DNA of 5,431 bases. Origin: an uncultured Mollicutes bacterium (lineage in GTDB: Bacteria > Bacillota_I > Bacilli_A > RFN20 > CAG-826). The stretch's first letter is position 1, and each line of letters starts with the position of its first letter. The position numbers and the translations under genes are program-made. The notes under the pieces were generated by a model. That model saw nothing but the letters and a program-made list of their open reading frames with translations, was not told the origin of the DNA and did not search any database. Positions 1 through 5,177 of the stretch are shown piece after piece. The stretch lies in contig UQXJ01000058.1 in assembly GCA_900545015.1 (NCBI GenBank), positions 1-5,431 on the forward strand. The letters are read 5' to 3'.

Positions 1-128
1 CATAAAGCATGAAAAACAGTGGCTAAAAAAGCACGCAACTGCAAAAAAGGATTTTTTTATTTACAATTATATTTCATTTTATTTGATTTTTAGTTCTAGT
101 TAAATCAATTTGAATCCTTTCAAAAGAA

Positions 129-169
129 AAAAACTAGTTATTCAGATTGCTCTTTTATAACTAGTTTTT
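129..169 (-). terminator. Intrinsic terminator of the tetR-oxidoreductase-hypA operon, probably bidirectional
   Basis: The arms 129-141 (AAAAACTAGTTAT) and 157-169 (ATAACTAGTTTTT) are perfectly complementary over 13 bp and enclose a 15-nt loop. On the minus strand the stem is followed by an uninterrupted T run that continues into TTTCTTTTG, and it lies 30 nt beyond the hypA stop codon, so it is the natural end of the leftward operon. The plus strand also ends the stem in a T run, so it could stop transcripts entering from the left as well. The stem is AT-rich, with only four G-C pairs split between two CTAG cores, so its strength is uncertain. Confidence 0.75.
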
Positions 170-198
170 AATATTCAATTTTAAAAAATTAAAGATTT

Positions 199-585
199 TT
201 ACTCTTCAGTTTCTTTTGCTTCTTCTCCTTCTTCAACAACTTCAGGAACTAAAATTTCTTTAATAATAAATTCTCTTCCTGATATAACATCTTTTTCAAA
301 AGAATTACATTTAGGGCAATAGCCTTCATTATCAATGATGTTAAATATTTCACCACAATTTTTGCATTTCCCTAAGCCTTGAACTACTTCAATTTTAAGC
401 TTAGTATCCTTAAAGAAAGGATGTTTATCTGCTACAGCAGGCCAACATTCGTCTAAATAGATTGGAATTACTCCAGAAAGTTGACCAACTTGAAGAACGA
501 CAGTATCAATTGCTGGAAGGTTTTCTTCTTTAACAACTGTTTCTAATGTATTTACTATTTGGAATACAATACCTAATTCATGCAT
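199..585 (-). CDS. hypA: HypA-like nickel metallochaperone / zinc-ribbon protein
   Basis: HypA proteins deliver nickel to [NiFe]-hydrogenase (and to urease in some species), working with HypB in the cytoplasm. The 128-residue product begins Met-His-Glu, the invariant HypA N-terminus whose His2 binds nickel, which fixes the start codon. A structural zinc site is visible as Cys74-x2-Cys77 and Cys90-x2-Cys93. The LSGV segment (37-40) and the GREFIIKEI segment (103-111) match the family's conserved positions. The usual length is about 113-120 residues; the excess is an acidic tail (residues 114-128, mostly Glu and Val). It starts 3 nt after the stop of the upstream oxidoreductase with no clear Shine-Dalgarno sequence, so it is probably translated by coupling. 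No hydrogenase subunit or other hyp gene lies in the window. Family membership is firm; nickel delivery to a hydrogenase is inferred, and a dedicated role with the neighbouring Fe-S flavoenzyme is the alternative. Confidence 0.88.
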   Translation of the reverse strand: MHELGIVFQIVNTLETVVKEENLPAIDTVVLQVGQLSGVIPIYLDECWPAVADKHPFFKDTKLKIEVVQGLGKCKNCGEIFNIIDNEGYCPKCNSFEKDVISGREFIIKEILVPEVVEEGEEAKETEE

Positions 586-588
586 ATA

Positions 589-3252
589 TTATTTTTTAGG
601 CGTGATAGGTTTGATGATAATTTTACCTGCACGTTTAATAGCGTGTTTTGCCATTTCGATTGGTAATTTTTCATAAACTTTACCTTCAACAGTCTTTTCA
701 TTTCTAACTAATTTAATAGCATCAAATTTACATTTTGTTGTACATTGACCACAACCAATACACATATATGTATCAACTTTAGCAGCACCACAGCCTAAGC
801 AACGTGATGTTTCAAGTTTCATTTGTTCTTCGGTAAATGTAGCTCTTGTATCTTTGAAAGTACCGTGATTTTCTTTGATTGATAATGGACGTTGACGTTT
901 TACATTGTCATAACCTGAAATTTCAAGATTGTCTTTATCTAGAGCAATAAAGATTCTTCTATCTCTACCATATTTTTGTGTTTGTCCTGGCCATACAGCT
1001 CTATGAATTGAGATTGCGCCTTCTTTACCACTAGCAATTGCATTAATTGCAAATTTAGGTCCAGTAACACAATCACCACCAGCAACAATGTTATGTTCAC
1101 CTGTTACATAGAATTCATCAACAGCAACTGTGTTATTCTTATTCAATTTTACATTTGTACCTTCGAGCAATTTACCCCATTCAATTCTTTGTCCAATTGA
1201 AACAAGAATATAATCTGCTTCAACTGTAATTGTATCGTTTTCATCGTATGTAGGAGCAAATCTACCTTCTGCATTAAATACAGAAACACATTTTTTAAAT
1301 TCAATTCCTGTGACTTTACCATCTTTAACAAGAATACGTTTTGGTCCGTATCCATTATTAATAATAACGTTTTCGCTTTCTGCTTCTTCAATTTCTTCTT
1401 CAAGAGCAGGCATTTCTTCTCTCTTTTCAAGAGAATACATATTTACAGTTTCAGCACCAACTCTAGTTGCAGTTCTAGCAACGTCAATAGCAACGTTACC
1501 TCCACCAATTACAACAACTTTACCATGTAATGGTTTTTGCTTTTCAAGTGCAACATTTTTTAAGAAATCAACACCTAAAATTACGCCTTCTGTATCTTCT
1601 CCTTCAACGCCAAGTTTTCTACCTTCACTAGCACCAATTGCAAGATAGAATCCATCAAGTCCTTCTTTTTTAAGTTCATCTATAGTTTTATCCTTGCCAA
1701 CCTCTACACCAGTAACAAACTTGACACCAAGTTCTCTTAAAATATCAATTTCAGCTTCAACAACTTCTTTTTCAAGTCTAAATGCAGGAATGCCAAGAGT
1801 CATCATACCGCCTAATTTATTTTCTTTTTCAAAGACAGTTACACTATATCCATCAACTGCTAAATAATATGCAGCACTTAATCCTGCAGGGCCTGATCCA
1901 ACAACAGCTATATGTTTTGAAGAATAATCATGTTTTTTAGTTGGAATAAAACGATCGTTACTATTTTTATCTTTGTCTGCGATAAATTTCTTAATTTCAT
2001 CAATAGCAACACCTTTATCAATTTGACCACGTGTACATGCGTCTTCACATTTATGAGGACAAATTCTTCCACAAATTGCTGGAAATGGGTTTTCCTTTTT
2101 AATTAATTCTAAAGCGTCTCTATATCTTCCTTGTGATGCAAGGCGGATATAGCCTTGAACAGCAATGTGAGCAGGACATGCAGTTTTACATGGTGCAGTT
2201 CCTGTTTCTAATGTATTTTCTCTATTTTCACGATAGTTAACATTCCATTTGTCTTTTCCCCAAACAGTATTTCTAACTTTATCGTAATATTCTTCTTTTA
2301 ACGGAGTCTTTGTACAAAGTTTTTGGCCAAGTTTAATGGCGTTAACTGGACAGTTTTCAACACATTGACCACATGCAACACAGTTTTCTTGGTTAATTTC
2401 AGCGTGATAATTACTTCTTTCAGCATCTGGACATTTGAACATAGTTGAAATACGAATAGCAAAACATGAACAACCACAGCAATTACAAATAGCTGCAGAC
2501 TCGCCAGCACCTTCAAGGTTAGGCATTTGGTGCATTAAACCATTTTCTTCAGCTTTTCTAAAAATTTCTTCTGCTTCTTGTCTAGTAATTTGTCTAGCTT
2601 TACCTGTTTTAATAAAGTATTCAGCACCACTTCCCATTTGAACACACATTTCATCTTCTAAGTGTCCACAACCTTCACCAAGTAATCTTCTCGAACGACG
2701 GCATGAACATGGTGAAACTGAGAAAGTATCATATTTATCTAAATAATATGAAATTTTATCATATGGCACAGCTTGGCTGTCACCTTTAATAGCTGATTCA
2801 ATAGGGATAACTCTCATCATGCTTTGACCATATGGAAGCATTGTTCCCATTGATTCCATAAGTCCACGTGTATAAGCTTCAAATGCTTTTGCAATTTCAG
2901 GATGTTCTTTTATGTTTTCAGTACATCCAACCATCATTTCAAGTGTACCAGGAGCAAAAATTTGCATGAAATATAATGTTTCATTATTTTCTGTATAAAT
3001 TTTAATAACACCTAAATATCCTAAACGATCAAGGATTTTTTTAGTTTCTTCTTTTGATTTACCACATTTTGATGCTACATAATCAAGATTTCTAGGTTTT
3101 CTTAGTCCTAAAGATGCAGCAACGTCAGCTTCTTCATCTGTTAAGCAATTTAATGCGTAATATTCTGGTGATTCTTCGGTGATTTTTGTCATCATTCCTG
3201 CAAGTCCACCCATAACTTTAACAAGACGTAAAATGCTCTTTCTCATAGCCAT
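589..3252 (-). CDS. Multi-[4Fe-4S], FAD-dependent NAD(P)H oxidoreductase (GltD/NfnB/AegA-like) with extra N-terminal domains
   Basis: The 887-residue cytoplasmic protein is built to pass electrons between a pyridine nucleotide, FAD and several Fe-S clusters; the partner is unknown. In order: residues 1-110, a helical region with a winged-helix-like stretch at 55-98; residues 180-275, a Cys-rich domain (Cys182, 184, 195, 203, 256, 258, 259, 261, 263, 274); a ferredoxin motif, Cys291-x2-Cys294-x2-Cys297-x3-Cys301-Pro; a GltD-type Fe-S domain (Cys355, 359, 394, 398, 402, 406, with NPFPAICGRICP at 388-399); an FAD Rossmann motif, GSGPAG (452-457); an NAD(P) Rossmann motif, GGGNVAIDVAR (583-593); the second FAD motif, GGDC (725-728); and a C-terminal cluster region (Cys818, 821, 831, 834, 837, 841). 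GltD itself is about 470 residues, so roughly 350 N-terminal and 100 C-terminal residues are additional. The ATG at 3252 is chosen because AGAGAGGA sits 8 nt upstream; a GTG at 3291 in frame has no ribosome site. The physiological reaction cannot be read from sequence. Confidence 0.88.
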   Translation of the reverse strand: MAMRKSILRLVKVMGGLAGMMTKITEESPEYYALNCLTDEEADVAASLGLRKPRNLDYVASKCGKSKEETKKILDRLGYLGVIKIYTENNETLYFMQIFAPGTLEMMVGCTENIKEHPEIAKAFEAYTRGLMESMGTMLPYGQSMMRVIPIESAIKGDSQAVPYDKISYYLDKYDTFSVSPCSCRRSRRLLGEGCGHLEDEMCVQMGSGAEYFIKTGKARQITRQEAEEIFRKAEENGLMHQMPNLEGAGESAAICNCCGCSCFAIRISTMFKCPDAERSNYHAEINQENCVACGQCVENCPVNAIKLGQKLCTKTPLKEEYYDKVRNTVWGKDKWNVNYRENRENTLETGTAPCKTACPAHIAVQGYIRLASQGRYRDALELIKKENPFPAICGRICPHKCEDACTRGQIDKGVAIDEIKKFIADKDKNSNDRFIPTKKHDYSSKHIAVVGSGPAGLSAAYYLAVDGYSVTVFEKENKLGGMMTLGIPAFRLEKEVVEAEIDILRELGVKFVTGVEVGKDKTIDELKKEGLDGFYLAIGASEGRKLGVEGEDTEGVILGVDFLKNVALEKQKPLHGKVVVIGGGNVAIDVARTATRVGAETVNMYSLEKREEMPALEEEIEEAESENVIINNGYGPKRILVKDGKVTGIEFKKCVSVFNAEGRFAPTYDENDTITVEADYILVSIGQRIEWGKLLEGTNVKLNKNNTVAVDEFYVTGEHNIVAGGDCVTGPKFAINAIASGKEGAISIHRAVWPGQTQKYGRDRRIFIALDKDNLEISGYDNVKRQRPLSIKENHGTFKDTRATFTEEQMKLETSRCLGCGAAKVDTYMCIGCGQCTTKCKFDAIKLVRNEKTVEGKVYEKLPIEMAKHAIKRAGKIIIKPITPKK

Positions 3253-3260
3253 AATTTTGT

Positions 3261-3268
3261 TCCTCTCT
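3261..3268 (-). promoter_or_regulatory. Shine-Dalgarno site that sets the oxidoreductase start
   Basis: On the minus strand AGAGAGGA ends 8 nt before the ATG at 3252. The in-frame GTG at 3291, which would add 13 residues, has only AT-rich sequence upstream, and the ribosome site itself would then fall inside the coding region. The ATG at 3252 is therefore preferred. Confidence 0.8.
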
Positions 3269-3298
3269 TTTGATTTTTGTGTGCCTATCACAAATATA

Positions 3299-3324
3299 TT
3301 TAAAAAGGGATTAACCTTTTAAAA
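3299..3324 (-). other. Imperfect hairpin between tetR and the oxidoreductase gene (possible attenuator or processing site)
   Basis: In the 77-nt gap between the two genes, AAAAGG (3303-3308) pairs with CCTTTT (3315-3320) around a 6-nt loop. After one mismatch, three further A-T pairs extend the stem outward (3299-3301 with 3322-3324). On the minus-strand transcript the stem is followed by a short T run and then AAATATATT, so it looks like a weak terminator or attenuator that would lower read-through from tetR. The loop itself is GATTAA (plus strand), the same hexamer as the half-site of the candidate operator at 3894-3911. Function is unproven. Confidence 0.35.
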
Positions 3325-3329
3325 TTAAA

Positions 3330-3863
3330 TTAAAATAATAATTGATATTCTTCTGGTATCGAATTGTCAATTTGCTTAGCGAGTTCGTTTTTGGATACAG
3401 GTCTTCCATCAAATAACCAGTCTCTAACTGCATAAACACAGCCATAAATTACTAATTTTGAAGAATAGATTTCATCTTTCCCAATATAGCGACCATGTTT
3501 TAAATGAAATTTCTCATTCATTCTATTAAATGAATAATCAAAAACGAATTTTGCATATGAATTAACACCTTGAGACAAAAAAGCGTTCTTAACCCTCTTT
3601 GAATCTTTTTCAATAAAAGTCAAAATACAAGCAAAAAGTTCTCCCCATGTTTTGCATTCGTTTTTAGCAAAAATTTCATCAAGAACAAGTTTGTAATTGT
3701 AATTCATTACATCATATTTATCCAAAAATAATCGATAAAAAGTTGATTTAGAAACGCGAGCTTCTTGGATAATCATATTTACCGTAATCTTATCAATTGA
3801 ATAACGTCTAGATAGGGTATTAAAACAATCTACAATGTGGTTTTTTGTAATTTCTTTCGACAT
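3330..3863 (-). CDS. TetR/AcrR-family transcriptional regulator
   Basis: The 177-residue protein carries the TetR-type DNA-binding fold near its N-terminus. Residues 26-47 form the helix-turn-helix, with ITVNMIIQEARVS leading into the recognition helix SKSTFYRLF (38-46) and the usual DKY that follows. The C-terminal half is the ligand and dimer domain. Its end, with GCVYAVRDWLFDG (141-153) and a closing ELAKQI helix, resembles the short DhaS-like C-terminal type of the family (judged by eye). The ATG at 3863 is preceded by AAGG 7 nt upstream. It is the first gene of a leftward unit with the flavoprotein and hypA, and is divergent from the membrane gene at 4071, an arrangement typical of a local repressor. 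A near-perfect palindrome lies over its own promoter. The inducing ligand is unknown. Confidence 0.88.
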   Translation of the reverse strand: MSKEITKNHIVDCFNTLSRRYSIDKITVNMIIQEARVSKSTFYRLFLDKYDVMNYNYKLVLDEIFAKNECKTWGELFACILTFIEKDSKRVKNAFLSQGVNSYAKFVFDYSFNRMNEKFHLKHGRYIGKDEIYSSKLVIYGCVYAVRDWLFDGRPVSKNELAKQIDNSIPEEYQLLF

Positions 3864-3893
3864 AAATTGACCTTAAATTTGGTATTTTTTTAC

Positions 3894-3911
3894 TTAATCA
3901 TATAAGATTAA
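3894..3911. promoter_or_regulatory. Candidate TetR-type operator overlapping the tetR -10 box
   Basis: TTAATC (3894-3899) and GATTAA (3906-3911) are perfect inverted repeats separated by 6 nt. With the central TATA also symmetric, 16 of 18 positions obey dyad symmetry. The site covers the -10 of the leftward promoter and its likely transcription start, where bound repressor would block its own operon. Length and position suit TetR-family operators; binding by this regulator is inferred. Short palindromes arise easily in sequence this AT-rich. Confidence 0.5.
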
Positions 3912-3933
3912 CATATAAAAATTAGGTATTCAA
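3905..3933 (-). promoter_or_regulatory. Leftward promoter of tetR and probably the whole redox operon
   Basis: Read on the minus strand, a -35 TTGAAT (3933-3928) is followed after exactly 17 nt by a -10 TAATCT (3910-3905), with a TG one base before the -10 as in extended -10 promoters. Transcription would begin near 3898, leaving a leader of about 35 nt that contains the AAGG ribosome site of tetR. Confidence 0.55.
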
Positions 3934-4014
3934 CGAAATGAAACTAATTAACATTATTGTCTCATTTTAGGACTATTTTTCTTTCTAGTTCTTTATTGCA
4001 ATACTTATTCTATG

Positions 4015-4028
4015 TATAGTTTAACTAT
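4015..4028 (+). promoter_or_regulatory. Probable -10 with overlapping palindrome upstream of the membrane gene
   Basis: TATAGT (4015-4020) is a plausible -10 for the rightward gene, giving a start near 4027 and a leader of about 44 nt. The matching -35 region (TTTATT, 3992-3997, 17-nt spacer) is poor. The same place holds a perfect 13-bp palindrome, ATAGTT-T-AACTAT (4016-4028), positioned as an operator between -10 and +1. Its half-site differs from that of the 3894-3911 palindrome, so a different regulator or a fortuitous repeat is possible. Confidence 0.35.
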
Positions 4029-4036
4029 GGAAAAAG

Positions 4037-4053
4037 CCGACTTTTTTTGTCGG
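4037..4053 (+). other. Leader hairpin just before the membrane gene's ribosome site
   Basis: CCGAC (4037-4041) and GTCGG (4049-4053) are perfect complements around a loop of seven T. The stem has four G-C pairs, conspicuous in this AT-rich leader, and it ends 5 nt before the Shine-Dalgarno AAAGGAAG. It could stabilise the 5' end or tune translation. No T run follows it, so it is not an intrinsic terminator. Confidence 0.4.
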
Positions 4054-4057
4054 AAAG

Positions 4058-4065
4058 AAAGGAAG
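4058..4065 (+). promoter_or_regulatory. Shine-Dalgarno site that sets the membrane gene start
   Basis: AAAGGAAG, with core AAGGA at 4059-4063, lies 7 nt before the ATG at 4071. The in-frame TTG at 4047 would place this site inside the gene and its own codon inside the loop and arm of the leader hairpin, so the ATG at 4071 is chosen. Confidence 0.8.
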
Positions 4066-4070
4066 TCTAT

Positions 4071-5078
4071 ATGGACAACGAAAAAAAATCAGCACGAGCC
4101 GAAAGACTCAAAAAAGTGTTTGCTCCTGGTCCTGAAGCTATTGACTATAAGGTTACTCCAGGTCTTGACACACTTTTAAAATGGTTGATGTTCACAGTTA
4201 CAATCTTAGGTGTCTCAGTATTAACATCTAAATTCCAAGTATATGGTAACATCCCATTCAACCTCATTTGTGGAATCATTGTATTATTCGCAATGAAACC
4301 AGTATTCTTCGAATCACTCAAATTAAGCACATTGCTTGTCGGAAGATTTATTGTTTTATTTGCTTGTTTCGGATTATTACCTGGACCAATCTTCGTAATG
4401 ATCGTTCTTAGCCTTTATGTTATTAATGTTTTAGAAGCAACAATGACAGATTTCTTCAAAAATAAACAATACTTTAATGGCGTTTCAGGCTTATTTATGG
4501 CAGCAGGAGCAGCAGCTTTATTCTTAGGTTCGACTTGGGGAACAACTGAAGCTCTCTATTCACCAATTTATTTTATCGATGGATTCTCAAATCTCGGATC
4601 AAGCGTTCCATTTGCAACAACAAACACAATCTTTACTGAGCAAGCTAGAATTACTGGTGCAGTAACTGGTACAACAACATTTGGTATCGCAATTACAGTT
4701 TGCACAATGATTGCTTATACAATTTGGAACTGGTTATTCGTTACTGGTGAATTCTCATCATCAGTTGCATTAATGCACATTGGATTCTTACTCGCTCCAA
4801 TCATTGGCGTCTTTGTTGGACCACTCGTTGGTATGGGTAGATTCGGATATCTTCCAGATCCAGGTCTTTGGTTATTATTTAGAGCTAGCACACTTACATT
4901 TGGTGGAATTCTCCAAATCGGTGGTAAGAGATGGTTTGAAGAAAACTTCAAATATGAACCATTTGATAAAGCGGTTACCCATATTAAAAATAGCAAACCA
5001 ATTCAAATTACATGTATGTTAATTTGCTGTGGATTAATGATTTTCTGTCTTATTGCTGGATTCCTTCCAAAGATGTAA
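4071..5078 (+). CDS. Polytopic integral membrane protein of unknown function (possibly DUF5692-like)
   Basis: The 335-residue product begins with a basic, charged cytoplasmic-type stretch (residues 1-30), followed by roughly seven to eight hydrophobic segments near 36-52, 61-80, 87-104, 106-123, 138-155, 203-225, 232-255 and 312-332. There is no signal peptide, ATP-binding motif or visible cofactor motif. Distinctive polar or aromatic motifs within or next to the membrane are INVLEATMTDF (118-128), FNGVSGLF (135-142), AYTIWNW (215-221) and RASTLTFGG (271-279). From memory these four blocks, in this order, recall the uncharacterised DUF5692 membrane family; this is unverified. An NqrB/RnfD-type electron-transport subunit was considered because of the redox neighbours, but the flavinylation motif of that family is not evident. 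The gene is monocistronic, divergent from the tetR-led redox operon, and ends 48 nt before a strong hairpin. A role in the same response is plausible only from position. Confidence 0.85.
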   Translation: MDNEKKSARAERLKKVFAPGPEAIDYKVTPGLDTLLKWLMFTVTILGVSVLTSKFQVYGNIPFNLICGIIVLFAMKPVFFESLKLSTLLVGRFIVLFACFGLLPGPIFVMIVLSLYVINVLEATMTDFFKNKQYFNGVSGLFMAAGAAALFLGSTWGTTEALYSPIYFIDGFSNLGSSVPFATTNTIFTEQARITGAVTGTTTFGIAITVCTMIAYTIWNWLFVTGEFSSSVALMHIGFLLAPIIGVFVGPLVGMGRFGYLPDPGLWLLFRASTLTFGGILQIGGKRWFEENFKYEPFDKAVTHIKNSKPIQITCMLICCGLMIFCLIAGFLPKM

Positions 5079-5126
5079 AAATCTTAATTTCAATTTAAAA
5101 AGACTGCAAATTTTAAGCAAAATTCA

Positions 5127-5154
5127 AAAATCGACTCCTTGGTGAGTCGATTTT
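5127..5154. terminator. Bidirectional intrinsic terminator between convergent genes
   Basis: AAAATCGACTC (5127-5137) and GAGTCGATTTT (5144-5154) pair perfectly over 11 bp around the 6-nt loop CTTGGT. The plus strand ends in TTTTCTTCT and the minus strand in a five-T run, so the same stem can end the rightward membrane gene (stop at 5078) and the leftward lipid-kinase gene (stop at 5178). It lies midway between two convergent stop codons, as expected. Confidence 0.88.
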
Positions 5155-5177
5155 CTTCTGCTAATTTTTGTTTTATA

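Noticed and set aside
17..58. Possible terminator: CAGT/ACTG stem (17-20 with 38-41) followed by A and T runs
   Set aside because: Only four continuous pairs plus two after a mismatch, an 11-nt loop, and an A-rich rather than T-rich stretch directly after the stem.
2..103. Open plus-strand frame of 33 codons running in from the left edge and ending in TAA
   Set aside because: The first 18 residues look protein-like (KHEKQWLKKHATAKKD) but the rest is low-complexity translation of AT-rich DNA. There is no recognisable family and too little to call a gene end; a partial upstream gene cannot be excluded.
1310..1648. Plus-strand open frame inside the flavoprotein gene (also 2435-2641)
   Set aside because: Serine- and threonine-rich antisense shadows of a well-supported minus-strand gene; no ribosome site or family match.
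3253..3291. Upstream GTG start adding 13 residues to the flavoprotein
   Set aside because: No ribosome site precedes it, and AGAGAGGA lies 8 nt before the ATG at 3252.
4047..4070. TTG start adding eight residues to the membrane protein
   Set aside because: It falls in the leader hairpin without a ribosome site, while the ATG at 4071 has AAAGGAAG 7 nt upstream.
4027..4155. Upstream ATG (4027) opening a short out-of-frame reading frame that overlaps the membrane gene start, a possible leader peptide
   Set aside because: No Shine-Dalgarno precedes it, the ATG would be at or next to the predicted transcription start, and the peptide looks like an out-of-frame shadow of the real gene.
4071..5078. 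NqrB/RnfD-type electron transport subunit
   Set aside because: Suggested by the redox neighbours and size, but the expected N-terminal pattern and the flavin-attachment motif are not seen and no other Rnf/Nqr gene is present.
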